From: Podocnemis expansa
Taxonomy: Eukaryota > Chordata > Testudines > Podocnemididae
DNA length: 64,000 nt
Reading direction: 5' to 3'
NCBI GenBank assembly: GCA_007922195.1
Contig: ML681995.1
Location: forward strand, 21,376,566-21,440,565
Of the stretch, positions 35,854 through 47,232 are shown one piece after another. The stretch's first letter is position 1, and every line of letters starts with the position of its first letter. The notes beneath the pieces were generated by a model. It saw only the letters and a list, made by a program, of their open reading frames with translations. It did not search any database and was not told the DNA's origin. Position numbers and translations under genes: made by a program.

Positions 35854-36099
35854 GTGCAATAGATATTTTAGTATAGACTTTAGTTCATTAAGTGCAATAT
35901 TGCAGATATTTTAGTATTGACTTTAATTCATTAAGTGCAATAGATATTTTATTATAGTATGGGCTTTAGTTCATTAAGTGCAATATTGCAGATCTTTTAG
36001 TATAGACTTTAACTCATTAGGTGCAATAGATATTTTAGTATAGTGTAGGCTTTAGTTCATTACATGCAATAGATATTTTAGTATAGGCTTTAGTTCATA
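35854..36099 (+). repeat. 43-bp tandem array ending at transposase ATG
   Basis: Six units begin at 35854, 35892, 35935, 35978, 36021 and 36064. Most units are 43 bp, starting 'gtgcaatagatattttagta' or 'gtgcaatattgcagat' and ending 'tttagttcattaa'. The last unit's 'agttcata' runs directly into the ATG at 36100. Two unit types alternate in the middle (with and without 'attgcag'). It could be the element's own subterminal repeat (transposase-binding or promoter) or a minisatellite. Confidence 0.9.
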
Positions 36100-37424
36100 A
36101 TGGCAGGAGGCAAGTGTCAGTGTTCGTACTCCATTGAAGAAATATTAGCAGCTGTAGATTGGCTACATAATGGTGGAACCCAAGACAAAATTTCTAAAGC
36201 TGTTGAGATTGCTGAATCAACACTACAAGGTTGGATAAAACATGAAACAAAGCTGTGCAGTTTTGTACAACATGTAGATTCTCAAGTTGGCCAGGAGCGA
36301 AAATGTGTGCGTTATTCATCAAAGCCTGCTGTAGCATTGCACACATGGTTAGCCCAAGAGAGAGCGAAGGGTACACCACTAATGGCCTAATCTCCAAGCC
36401 CAAGCAAGGAAATTTGGAACTTTAATGGGTGATGAAACATAACAAGCCAGCAAAGGCTTTATAAGCCAGTTTAAAATTTGCCAAAGTATTTTGCAAGTTA
36501 GCATTTCTGGACAAAGCTGATCAGCTGATGAGACTGCTGCCAATGAGTTTCCTGCTAAATTAAAAACTATAATAGAAACTGAAAATTATAGCGGTGAACA
36601 AATATATAACTGTGTTGAAACAGCTTTATTTGCAAAGCTTTTGCCAGACAAAACTTTAGCTTTGAAATGTGAAACCCAAAAAACATCAGGCTTTAAAAAA
36701 ATAAAAGACAGGATCACCCTTCTATTTTGTAGGAACAAGATAGGCAGTCACAAGCTCACACTGCTTCTCGCTGATTGGTTCAACAACCTGCGGTGCTTTA
36801 AGCACCTTAAGAAAGCCAAGTTGCCTGTCATATATGCCAGCAGTAAAACTGCTTAGATGACTAGGAGAATTTTTGAAGAATAATTCCACAACTCTTCTGT
36901 TGCAACCTGTTCTGTTGCTGGGTCTGCATCTGAAAACCCAAACCACAGTGATTCAGAATCGGAATTTGAAGGGTTTACAGAAAAAGACATCCTGCTAACA
37001 AAAACACAAACAAAAGGAGACAAAGCTAAATTTCTATTTCAATTAATTAAAGACTTTAATTTATACATATTGCCTAAATTCACAAATGAGTAGCTAGAAC
37101 TAGATGAAAATGGCACAACTACAGAAGATCTGCAGGTTGTGGGCCTGGGAATGGTTACAGAGAGGAGCAGATGATGATGACGACAAGAATTATGTTGAAA
37201 AAGCCCAAATTTCCCATTCAGAAGTGCTAAATGCTGCAGAAACTCTTTCACAATATATGGAGGAGCAAGATGCAGAGAATACCCAAATTTTACACCTACA
37301 CAGAATGATCAATTTTGTGAAGCAAAAGAAAGCCAAGAAAGTGAAACAGCAGAAAATAACATCATACGTCATAAAACCTCCATCCCAGCAAGATGAACCT
37401 GCAGACTGCATAAACTTCATTTGA
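36100..37424 (+). pseudogene. Jerky/Tigger-like pogo transposase, degraded
   Basis: The N-terminal reading frame 36100-36390 has a psq HTH (SIEEILAAVDWLHNGGTQ, ISKAVEIAESTLQGWIKHE) and VHTWL-type CENP-B HTH wording (ALHTWLAQERAKGTPL), then breaks. Around 36600-36856 the text reads YNCVETALFAK, where the family has YNADETGLFWK, so the first catalytic Asp is replaced by Val. LPDKTLALKCE and GFKKIKDRITLLF (family G.KA.KDR.T.L) follow. The C-terminal piece 37104-37424 has an acidic run, 'ISHSEVLNAAETLSQYMEEQD' and QQKITSYV, as in jerky-like/Tigger proteins. The segment with Asp2 and Asp3 is not recognisable, so it is dead. TIRs are unresolved. Confidence 0.8.
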
Positions 37425-37869
37425 GCATGCTTCTTGGATTATGAATTCTGTGGACTCAGTGTGGAATCATGTAAATAAGTAATATGTCTTCTACAGTAAT
37501 ATTGTACTGTAAATAGTCACAATGGATTTCACTCTATTAGTGTTTTCATGCATTGATATGTATGGTATTTATTTTCATCACTGTTTTCATGGTTAAATAG
37601 ATATGAATTCTTAAATTTGTTTAAATAATTTATTATGTTTTGGTGATTGTGTATTTTTGCATATTTTGTGTTTTAAAAATTGGATCATGAATTAAAACTT
37701 ATATTTTAAATTTTTTAAACAAAATCAAGTTTTGGTAGTGCGGGGGTAGCCCATGTTAAGGTGTGACAACTGCACTGTGTATGGATTTATTTAAAAAATA
37801 CTGTAGTGTTCTGTATTTTAGGATATTTCACCATGGTCCCGTTTACACATAGTCCAGTTTACACGTGGC

Positions 37870-38261
37870 CAATGTTCCCTCTAAGAGCCTCCGGCAGCCG
37901 AGCAACTCATGTTGCTTGCTGTGTGCCCCCCCCCCCCCGCGGGCCCGATGCTGGGGCCCCCTGCAGGCCTGCTCCCCTGGTAACCCCCCGACCTGCCCAG
38001 CCCCTCCCTGCAATCCTACCCTGCCGCTGGAGTGGCTTCGCCCTGCCACAGCTCCTGGGGCCAGAGAAGCACTAACAGAGCATGCTCAGACATTCTGGGC
38101 ATGCTCCGTTAGAGCGTCTCTGGGCGGGAGTTTTAATAGCTCCCTGCTCCACAGGAGGTCTGAGCAGGGCCTCTGGCTGCCGGCCCTGTGCAGCCGGCAG
38201 CCTTCCCTGCACGGGGGGGCTGTGGCGGGCTGCGCCGCCATGCAGCTTGGAGGGAACATTG
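37870..38261. mobile_element. hAT element, perfect 8-bp TSD
   Basis: Termini CAATGTTCCCTCTAAG (37870) and CTTGGAGGGAACATTG (ending 38261) are flanked by CACGTGGC at 37862-37869 and 38262-38269. The 392-bp interior is GC-rich with a run of C at about 37926-37938. It inserted into the downstream part of the pogo-like element's region. Non-coding. Confidence 0.93.
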
Positions 38262-38621
38262 CACGTGGCCTTGACTGCTTGTCTCCTGACATCCATGCAT
38301 TGACTGATCCACAGTGTACTTAGCTAATGCCTACAGCCTGGGCAACAACTGGCATCTGGCCTGCTGACATGACATCATGAATGGAATCAATGAAGGTGAA
38401 ACTTAGCAGATGTTGGAGGGCCCAGACATGCCCCTCTGTACACTTGGACTGCAGTGGAACTGTAGAGTGAGGGGTCAGCTGGTAGAGTAAAAAATCACCA
38501 GGGCCAGGAGTCTCTGCCTTGGCCCAGCATAAACCGGCAAAGAGACAGGAATGGGGGAAGGATCACAGGGTCTTTGATCCTGATGATCCATCACACTGTT
38601 TAGAGTTCATGCAGAGACACT
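38262..38621. other. No recognised feature
   Basis: Unassigned sequence between two mobile elements. Confidence 0.45.
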
Positions 38622-40072
38622 GGCTGTGTCCACACCAGGGTTTTATTTTGAAACAATAGCTGTTGTTTTGAAATAAAGAGTGGCATGTCTGAACGACATT
38701 CCCTTATTTTGAAATGATGGGACACTGTCATTTCGAAATAAGGTCCGTTGTTTCGGAAGAAAAAAACCTGGGCTGTAATTGAAATAGCCCTTGTTTCAAA
38801 ATGGTTGTTTTGAAACCATGCAGTTAGGAAGTGTTGTTTTGAAACAGGGCTTTGACCTTCCTCCCAGGGTACCTGGCACCCTCAGAGCAAGTCCCACCCC
38901 CTCTCAGTACCCTGGCCAGGGTCCTGAGCGGAGGTTCAGGGGGCACAGGAAGGGGGGGTGTCGGAGCCGCCTTGCCCGCAGGCTGGGCTTGCAGCTGCCT
39001 CACCCAGCTGCTGGCTCTGGGGTGCTGCAGCCCCAGCGGGGCCGCAAGTGCCCGAGCCACTCACCCCACTGCTGGCTCTGTGGGGGCTGCAGCTGGACTG
39101 GCTCCTGCACCCCCATGGGAGCTGAAGCCCCCCAGAGCTGGCAACAGGGCGAGCGCGTTGTGCTGCAGTGCCCCAGAGCCAGCAGTGGGGCCAGCAGATC
39201 CAGCTCCCGCAGCCCCACCGGGCCTGCAGCCCCCAAAGCTGGCAGCAGGGCCAGTGGGTCATGCTCCCACGGCCCCACTGAGGCTGCAGACAAGAAGCGA
39301 GACCAGCCAGTCCCACACTGACTGGAAAAGCTGGCGGGGCGCCCTGCACCTTCACCGCTGGTGGGGCGGCAGGGGCTAAGCTGTCGGGGCACCCCGGTCC
39401 CCAGCCCCTGGCCGCCTGCAAGGTGAAATTGACTGACTTGTGGAGCTTGTCAGGGGCTGGGGGGAGCCCGCCTCCCCCTGGCTGCTTGCAAGTGGCCAAA
39501 GGCTGGGGGACTGGGCGTCCGGCTAGCTCTGCCACCGTCGCCAGCTCGCCCCTTAGCTCGAGCTCTGGCGGCAGCTAGAAGGGCAGCTAGTGCGGGCGCC
39601 AGCTCTGCCCACCACCTGAGCTTGGTGGCAGCTGTCTGTGCAGGGGCTGCGGGTGACGGCTTTGCCCACCGCCCAAACTCAGCGGCAGCCGCCGACCTTG
39701 GACGGCGGGCAAAGCCAGCGCCCATGGTCCCTGCCTCGGTGGTGGCCACCGAGCTCGGGCTGCTGGGGCGAGTGGGTTCCCCATTGGCAGCCCCCAGCAG
39801 CCAGCACCCCGCGTGAGAGCCAGGCAGGGGACTGGTTGGCAACATGGCCCTGCCAAGGGGCCATGTTGCTACACCTCCCATGCTGCCCCTCTCCTGAAGC
39901 GATATAGCATGTCCACACTCAGGGCATACTATTTTGCTTTGAGGGCTTCCCTCATTTCGAATTAACATGTTCCTCTTTTGATTTAAGTTATTTCAAAATA
40001 AGGATTTTATTTCAAAATAACTCATTTCAAAATAACTTAATTTGAAGTAACAGTTAACTTGTGACCACAGCC
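38622..40072. mobile_element. Palindrome-rich TIR element with 1-kb GC cargo (copy 3)
   Basis: Termini GGCTGTGTCCACACC (38622) and GTGACCACAGCC (ending 40072). Flanking triplets ACT (38619-38621) and ACA (40073-40075) agree at 2 of 3 positions. The outer zones (38640-38850 and 39900-40060) consist of 'ttattttgaaacaa', 'atttcgaaataa' and 'tttcaaaataac' palindromic units. The interior 38860-39890 is very GC-rich with imperfect 'ctgctggctctgggg..gcagccccac'-type tandem units near 39000-39300. Overlapping ORFs up to 199 codons on both strands are low-complexity and share no domain. Confidence 0.75.
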
Positions 40073-40267
40073 ACAGTGTCATGAGTTTCAAAACTCCAGC
40101 ACTGACATCAGCCACATGATGTCTGATAAGTGAGGCTCTATGCAGGTGACATAAATGTCACTCTCAGTGAACAAGACTGTGATAGGAGTTACAAGTCAGG
40201 CCAGTTTTTGCTTTTATTTTGGGGTTTATTCAAAGCAGAAGCTTGGAGTAAAGTCCCATATGTATAG

Positions 40268-40410
40268 AAGCAAGGAGTCCTGCAGCAATTTAAGAGTAAC
40301 AGATTAATTTATCACATGAGCTTTTGTGGGAGAAAATCCCACTTCATCAGACACTTTGAAGAACTCCTTGCTTCTTTTGCTGAACTAGACTAACACAGCT
40401 GCCCCTTTGG
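40268..40410. mobile_element. Penelope arm, partial hairpin
   Basis: Left part 'agcaaggagtcctgcagcaatttaagagtaacagat...gtgggagaaaatcccacttcatcagacactttgaag' is followed directly by right part 'actccttgcttcttttgctgaactagactaacacagctg'. The right part is the inverted outer piece of the arm family at 32444 and 52655, with no internal sequence. Good wording match, boundaries approximate. Confidence 0.75.
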
Positions 40411-43016
40411 ACCTTCACATGTGTATGTAACTGAAACAACCGGGAATCCTTGTTAGAACTGATGCTTTGCACATAGGGAGTGGATTTCAGAGAAATTAAG
40501 AGTTCAGCTAGACAGCATGCACAATACAGAAAAGAAGAATCCTGGAGAAGAAATGCATATCAACTAAGGCACTTTAAAGGTGTGTTTGATGCCAGAACTC
40601 TGAATGCTATATGTAAGGAGGTTTTCTGCTGCTTACTGATTCAGTTGTAACTCTTGTGAAATGCTTCTGTGATGGAGATGCTAGCATTTGCAAAGAGGAA
40701 ATAAATCATCTCTGTAAAATTGTCTGGTTTTCATACTGGTATGCGGCAATCTTTACTTCAGAGGTCTTAAGAGTCTCCAGTATAAGAAGAGAGGAATGCT
40801 TTTAAATGGAAATTGAAACATATAAATAACACCTAATCGGTTAGAAAGAAGGTAGCAGTCTGCTTCCAAAATCCCCAGTAAGATCTTCTGATCCAAAGCC
40901 CATTGAAATCAAAGAGAATTTTTCTACTGACTTCTTTGGATCAGGCCCTTATTCATTTATTTAGTTTTTTAAAAAAAACAAAGGTGTTTGATCTAAAGAA
41001 AATGCCAATATAGAAGCCAAAATTAAATAGGCATCTCAGGTCACATTCTTTTCTCATTATTATGCATTTGTGCAGCAGTTCCTGGTCCAGTCTTGTTAAG
41101 CTGTTGACAGTGAAATCAGTCACTCTGCAGAAATAGGGATGGAAATGAAATATTGCTGTTTTCTCCTCATGTTTATACGAGCTTTCTGCTAAGCACTTAA
41201 CAGAATGAAAGCTTTTCTTCTAATAATTTCATTCCCTACATCTTTTCCCTGGGACCGAGTAAAATAAAATGATATTGGCACTTTAATAAGGAAAAGAGGG
41301 CATCATTGAGGAGAAAATGATCTAAGAATAGGTACCAATAGCATTATAAACAGAGATAGAGTTAGAATTGTAATAGGACCTTTGTGATGACAACCACTTC
41401 ATGTACATGTTAAATTGTACATTGAAATTGGTGGTGTTCATCTGGATGGTGGAAGGACACCACCTATCTGTGGACAGGTTTCTCACATCAGCTCCACCAG
41501 ATGGGCATCCACACACAGGACATGGTGATGGTACTGGCGAATAACTTGTGCGGCCTTCCCCTCTCATGGTCTGTGTTCCATCTGTTATGGTCTTTCTCCG
41601 TCTCTTTAGGACCTCAGCTCTCCGGCCAAGTCCTTTTTCTGCTCCCCCTTTCTAGGATAAGGTCTACTCCAGGCCAGCCCACTTAAAGTCAGTGGCCATC
41701 TCAAGTCATATTGCCACCCATAGGCACTTGGGGGGGGGGGGGCGGGGGGCATGCTCACTTCTCAAGGCCCCAGTCCAGGGACCCTAAACACTATTCCTTG
41801 ACACCACCTCAACCTGTAACATAGAACAACAGGTGTTCTGGGCCATATCCTCACCCATCCCCTAGGTACCTTCTCTCACTGTTTCATGGCCTGCACTCCT
41901 ACCTGAGCTCTGGCAGCCTAAGCACTGGCAGCTGTCCCTGGGCTTGCTGCTTGCAGCCAAACTGACAGCCTCCTTTCTCCACACTTGCTAGTGGGAGGAT
42001 TGCCCAGAGCTGGGGCTGGAGACCCTGGATATACTGGCTCCTAAACCCTGATTGGCTGCACAGCTGCCAGCTCCTATTGATCGCTCACTTTCTACAGTGC
42101 TTTTAACCCCTTTTCCACCAGTGGGGGGAACCATCTAGCTATAGTATTGCTGGGTACTGTTGGGTGAATTTTTAATCCTAATGGCAGACTTTTGCAGAGC
42201 ACAAATGTGTGTTCAGGAGATGTTCACATAAGTCAAATTGACTGTGTACATACACACTCCCAGTAAGAGATTTCTAGCAAGTAAGTGTTCAATTATTTCA
42301 CCCTCACTTTTAAAAATCTCTCTACCCTTCAGTGCTAGGGAAGCCCCAACCTGCCTTTGCAACAATGTGCAAATTGTATTTCCTGCCAACTTCATCATTA
42401 ACAAATGTAAACTTTTTCCAAGAAAGTCCTCTTCTGTGTACAGTTATTCTTCCGAGGTCACACGTAGCAAGTGATAAACAAAGCCTTGCAGAAGATTATT
42501 AGATTGATGAAGATTTGAACAACAAGCATATTTCTTTAAAGCTTTGTTTTATGTCACCATGTGCAGAATGGAGCTATGACTGATTGAACATCACATCCTC
42601 ATTAACCCAAAGTTATTAGTTAAACATTGCCCTTGACTGAGAGCTCTGCATAGCTATTCTGATGGCAATGCTGCAAATCTGCTCAACAGTTACCCTTTGC
42701 TTGTAAACCTGAAGCTGGAAATAACATGAAAATTGGAGAAAAGGTATCTCCATGCTTTGCATTCAGGTGTCGTTTATGGGTTTCAGTTGCTCAGGGGCCT
42801 GCTGACTTACAATGCCGACATGGAGTTTCACTTCTCTTGATGGGATATGTCCTCCCTCAGGAAAGCTGAATTGCCCTGAAGTGAGAATACTGCTGGGCTT
42901 GCAAACACCATACTGCTTGATGTGCTTCTTAACAGCAGACATTTCCTCCACCTTTCCTTTCATAAGGACAAGCACAATGCCTCCTTGGATCACACAGCAG
43001 CAGTAGAGCTACGTAA
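40411..43016. other. Unassigned; poly-G tract and a fossil foldback
   Basis: 40875-40955 reads 'gatccaaagcccattgaaatcaaag' and later 'cttctttggatcaggcc', an inverted pair typical of an amniote-wide fossil repeat. 41730-41751 is a G run broken by one C. The rest is unassigned, with no recognised ORF. Confidence 0.45.
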
Positions 43017-43211
43017 GGTGTGTCTATGCTGCCGTTAGATACTTGTAATTGGTCTATGCCAGCTTACATGGGCTCAGGTGAAGGGTGGTTTATTTGCAGC
43101 AAAGCCTGAACATCTACACTTCAGATAAACAGCCCTTAAGGTCTAATGCTGTAAGCACACATCATCTGGTGTGGCACAGCCCTGGGTTTTAAATTACAGT
43201 GTAGACACACC
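43017..43211. mobile_element. Short TIR element, no clear TSD
   Basis: Ends GGTGTGTCTATGCTG (43017) and its inverted counterpart CAGTGTAGACACACC (ending 43211) share about 10 bp ('ggtgtgtcta'). The 195-bp interior is non-coding. No flanking duplication is visible ('taa' versus 'agc'). Superfamily unknown. Confidence 0.5.
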
Positions 43212-43751
43212 AGCAGGGTCCCCTTGTGCTGGAATTTCAGGGCTGCAACAGAGCCACCAGCAGATTTGTACTTCTTATGTGGAATTAAAAAAACAGGTGG
43301 ATCAGCATAGTCGCCAAGCTACTGGCCCAGCCCTGCCCACACAGAGTACCTACCTTTGTGACTGCACACTGGGTTTCCCTATGGAGCTAAACTCTCTGGC
43401 ACACAAGAATGGGGCCTACCAGCAGGTTACTTGTACCCTGGCCTAGTACTGCTCCAGCCTGGGAACATTTTGCAGACATGGAAGAGGGGATAGCATTTAC
43501 CCCTTACGGGTGCTCATGTTCAGTTGGTTGTTCACCATGATCTTTAATTCGGCATCAGAGGCATTGCTTTCCAGGCTAGAGTCTTTCATCCTGTGGACAA
43601 GCCTTGGCTCTTTGCTCCTCGCTGTACAAACTCGCATCTGACTGTTTTAAAAACATCTTTTGTTTGAAAGAGTCCAGCCTACTGAACAATACAGGAACAC
43701 CTGTGCATTATGAACTCAATGTATGGATATCTATTCTCCATATAAAACAGG
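43212..43751. other. No recognised feature
   Basis: Unassigned sequence before the SINE at 43752. Confidence 0.45.
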
Positions 43752-43985
43752 AAGGCTGGTCTAGTGGATAGGGGGATAGACAAGGATTGATTCCCAGGCT
43801 GGGCCACAGACCTCCTGTGTGACCTTATCAAGGTCACTTAAATTACCTCTGCCACAGATCTCCACCCATGAAATGGGGTAGAGCCTTCCCCACCTTACAG
43901 ACATAGTGTGAAGTTGCTGCATTAACAAATTGCTGAAGCTGAGAGACTCTGGTGATGAGAGCACATTAGTAAATCAATACATATT
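43752..43985 (+). mobile_element. tRNA-derived CORE/MIR-like SINE
   Basis: A box-like TGGTCTAGTGG at 43757-43767 and B box-like GGATTGATTCC at 43784-43794 are tRNA-type internal promoter signals with the right spacing (about 27 bp). They are followed by 'ctgggccacagacctcctgtgtgacctt.tcaaggtcactta', 'atgaaatggggtagagcc' and the tail 'gatgagagcacattagtaaatc'. The head has no cloverleaf, so it is a SINE and not a tRNA gene. Confidence 0.75.
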
Positions 43986-44032
43986 GGTTAAAATAGGAGT
44001 GATGGTTAAAGATTTTTATGAGGTGGTGTTTG

Positions 44033-44214
44033 TTATTTTGCCTGGAGGGAAAACCTAAATCCATATTTGGTTTTATATTGCAGAAAATCCTGTGCCAGGT
44101 TCTGGTTCTTATTCAGAAGATGGGCAAGGTAATTCAACTCAGAGGACACATCCTGCCAGCCAACAGTAACAGAGAATCTGACTGAGGACTGACACACCTT
44201 GAGGTTATCTAAAC
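44033..44214. other. No recognised feature
   Basis: Short unassigned stretch before the hAT. Ends with 'atctaaac', part of its target site. Confidence 0.4.
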
Positions 44215-45382
44215 CAATGGTTCCCAGCCAATGTGCCGGGGCACACTGGTGTGCTGTGGGAATGCCCAAAGTGTGCCGCGAGCATGCCTGAGAGATGGAG
44301 TTAAAGTTCCTTCCCTGCTCAGCCCAGCCACCTGGGCTGTGCAGGGCTGGGAAAAGGCAGGGGTTAAAGTAAGGGGGAAGACACTGGAACACAGTTCTGG
44401 GGTCTCCTATTTTTAGGCAGGCAGCATTCCAGTCCCCCTAAAAAATAGAGGAAGGCACCAGAATGGGGAGTTCCAAGGGTCCCCCTAAAAATAGGAGGAG
44501 CAGCCCCAATGCACCATTCAGGTGGCTCCACCTTAAACCTGGCTCCACCGTAAGCCCAGCCAGTAGAGAGCTGGGGGAGGCTGGGAGTGTGTGAATCTCC
44601 GCCTGTATGGGGGAGCAGCTTTTGTCAGCCAGCCTGCAAACAGCCCAGGTAAGGGCTCGGGGGGGGAGGGAGGACTGCTGGGGGCTGTGTGGGGCCGGTG
44701 TGTGTGTGTAGCAGAGGTGGGTGGGCGTGGATGTGTAGCAGAGGGTGTGTAGCTGGGGTTGTGGGGTGGCTGTTTGGTTTGTGGGGTGTATCTGTGTGGG
44801 GTTTAGCTGGGGGCTGGAGGCCTAGTTCTGGCCCCTGCAGTGATGGGAGGGTCCATTGCAGGCAGCAGGGGGCTGGGGGAGGGGAGGATGGGACCCACTG
44901 GGGTGGGAGGGAGCAGCAGTGGGGTGAGGATTTGCCCTGGGTGGCAGGGAGCCACTGTGGAGAAGGGGGAAGTAGGGGCTGCGCCATGCTCCCCTGCCCG
45001 ACCTTCCCACTCCCCAGGTTCCTCCTGCCCCCCCGCAAAGCCACTCTTGTTCTCCCTTCCCCTCACCTCTCTTGCCGCCCTTGTGTTGTTTCCCACATGG
45101 CTGCACTTGTCGTCTCCTGCCACCCCTGCCCTGCTCTGCTCCGCTCCACAAACTCACTCCTGCCACTGCACACGACTCCTGACCTCGCCTGTTTTGCCGC
45201 TCCAGCTCTGCTACCCCTATTACCCCACATAGCAGTATTTCTGAAACACTGTGCCATGGTTCATGCATATTCATAAGTAATTTGTTAATTTGAATATTCA
45301 TGAGTTTTTTAATGGTGGTGTGCCTCGAAAAATTTGAAGGTATCAAGGTGTGCCACAGCGGAGAAAAGGTTGGGAACCACTG
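44215..45382. mobile_element. hAT element with nested hAT left end, 7-bp flanking repeat
   Basis: Left terminus CAATGGTTCCCAGCC (44215) and right terminus GGTTGGGAACCACTG (ending 45382). The flank repeat is TCTAAAC at 44208-44214 and 45383-45389. Subterminal wording 'gtgtgccg.ggcaca' and 'gtgtgcctcgaaaaatttgaaggtatcaaggtgtgccac' is shared with the 175-bp hAT at 45999. A second hAT left end, CAGGGGTTAAAGTA, begins near 44356 with 'ctatttttagg' modules, but its right end is missing. The interior is GC-rich; its ORFs are artefacts. Confidence 0.8.
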
Positions 45383-45998
45383 TCTAAACTGTACACCTGT
45401 CCCTCTCTAGCATCCCTGATATGACATTCAGGTTGGTTGCCTTTTGCAAAGAAACCCTGCACCATCCTGGTTTTGTCATAACAACCAGGGCTAGATTAAG
45501 ATGGTCAATTGCCCCAGACATATGGTCCCAATTCTATCCAGTGGCCCTGCCTCTCCCTGGAGTGGCAGTGTAAGGAGTCCCTTCTCCTGCCAAGGAAGCT
45601 GGGGCAGCTGCGTGGGGCCCTCTGCCTTCCAAGTGACTGTTGGGATCCCTTTTTTTCCACCTCAAAGTCACAATGGCAGAGTGGCATTTTAATAGCTAAC
45701 CTAGTAACCAGGTTGTATCACCTCAGGTGGGTAGATCAAAATCATTGCATTTTTCTCTTCCTGTTATACAGATTCCTTGAGGGTGATATTGGTATGCTCA
45801 TTTCCCCCTGAGCAATGCAGTCTTTCAGGAAACACCCCACTGAGATGCATCAAAGCAAACCAGCCTTCTCTGAGTTATTGTTAAAGGCTGTCGGCAGACT
45901 CAGGCAGATGTCCCTGTCTCTTTTACATTCTGGTCGTATTTCTGAATTTCTGTATGCAAAAGCTGGGGGCTAAAACTTTATATAAGGCAGGTCTAGAG
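45383..45998. other. No recognised feature
   Basis: Unassigned sequence between two hATs. Confidence 0.45.
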
Positions 45999-46173
45999 AA
46001 GTGGTTCCCAACTTCTTCTCTGCCATGACACACCTTGATACATTTAGCTATTGTGAGGCACACTGCCATATAGTTTCTAAATGAACTCATGAATATTCAT
46101 GAGCCAATCCAGACCTCAGGGAAGTTTCTGAAAAAATTCCATGGCACACCTGCTCAGGCCTTGTGGCACACTG
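45999..46173. mobile_element. Short hAT element, perfect 8-bp TSD
   Basis: Starts AAGTGGTTCCCAAC (45999) and ends with 'cttgtggcacactg' (46173), flanked by GTCTAGAG at 45991-45998 and 46174-46181. It shares 'gtgaggcacactgcc' and 'gaactcatgaatattcatgag' with the 44215 hAT and is probably an internal deletion derivative of it. Confidence 0.9.
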
Positions 46174-46310
46174 GTCTAGAGACTGGGCACTGCTTGCACC
46201 TAATAGCTGAAAAGGGGGGCAACTAATCTGCATGAGCTTTATATTTGCATGAGTGCAATTAGGTATTAGTATAATCTCACTGCGTGGGTGCAGGGCATGA
46301 TGGTACATTG

Positions 46311-47232
46311 CAGGGGTGGCCAAACTTATGGAACTCAAGAGCCACACAAGTTGATTATTAAACCTTCGAGAGCCTTGCTGGGGCATGTAGCCATATACTT
46401 TTACCTACTTCAAAATTACTAAGTTTAAAATTCATTGCACACTATAATTTTATCATAAAAAGAGGGCAAATATTGATCCCACTAATGTCAGATTCTAATA
46501 ATTAAGGTTACCATGAAAACTAGGCCTTTATAGTAAAAACTTAGCTATCGCTCAATGTGGAACACTGCAGGCTAGTGGCAAGTTTTTTTAAAATCTGGGC
46601 AGTAACTTGTCAATGCAGTATGTAAAAGCTCTTTTAGGTGCTGATCTGTAAACATTTCACAGTGTTTCAATTTCACAAATTTCATTGTGTAATACACTGC
46701 TTCACAGCAGTAAGTTGTGCCAAAAATTGAAAGCAATTTACAGCTAACTTTCTTCAGCTGAGGATATTTAGTATCAGGCACAAGTTTCCAGAATTCAGTT
46801 GCAGACTGGGAGCTTTTGTGTATCATCTTGAAACCAGAATCCTCTTGCATTTTAAGTTTTAAACAATCTCATTTTCTTCTTTGTAGTTTTGTTTCTTATT
46901 ATTTGACATCATCTTTGGAAGGACTTGTAAAACATGATTTTATTTTAACGACGAGTAAACTGCATTAGGGCCCTAGATGAAACCTAAACATGCTGCGCTC
47001 CCCCCCCCCCCCCCAACCCTGCGACTGCTTCCCCGCCATCCCTGACTGGGCCGTGCTTCTCTCCCCCATCCGCAACCCGGCTGCACTTCTCCCCACTGTC
47101 CCCGAGCAGGCCGCAAGTGTTTGCGCTTGGGAAATCAATTCTAGAAATTGATTTGCTGACATTCTTCTGCAAGTTGCACTTTTTCATTTGCAAGCTGCAT
47201 GCAGCTCCCGAGCCATAGTTTGGCCACACCTG
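46311..47232. mobile_element. hAT element, sister of 22248 copy
   Basis: Termini CAGGGGTGGCCAAACTT (46311) and AGTTTGGCCACACCTG (ending 47232). Flanking GTACATTG (46303-46310) and GTATATTA (47233-47240) agree at 6 of 8 positions. The interior parallels 22248-23446 but has only a few units of the GC tandem repeat near 46990-47110 and no long poly-T. Confidence 0.88.

Noticed and set aside
35854..36099. CRISPR array
   Set aside because: Units are contiguous 43-bp tandem copies with no unique spacers, in a vertebrate-type sequence; it is a tandem repeat.
38936..39535. 199-codon minus ORF and overlapping plus ORFs
   Set aside because: GC-rich interior of a palindromic TIR element; all frames are open because of composition, none has a domain.
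43752..43985. tRNA gene
   Set aside because: A and B box-like sequences occur but no cloverleaf or acceptor stem; the rest is SINE text.
44689..45346. ORFs up to 195 codons
   Set aside because: GC-rich hAT interior; no recognisable protein family.
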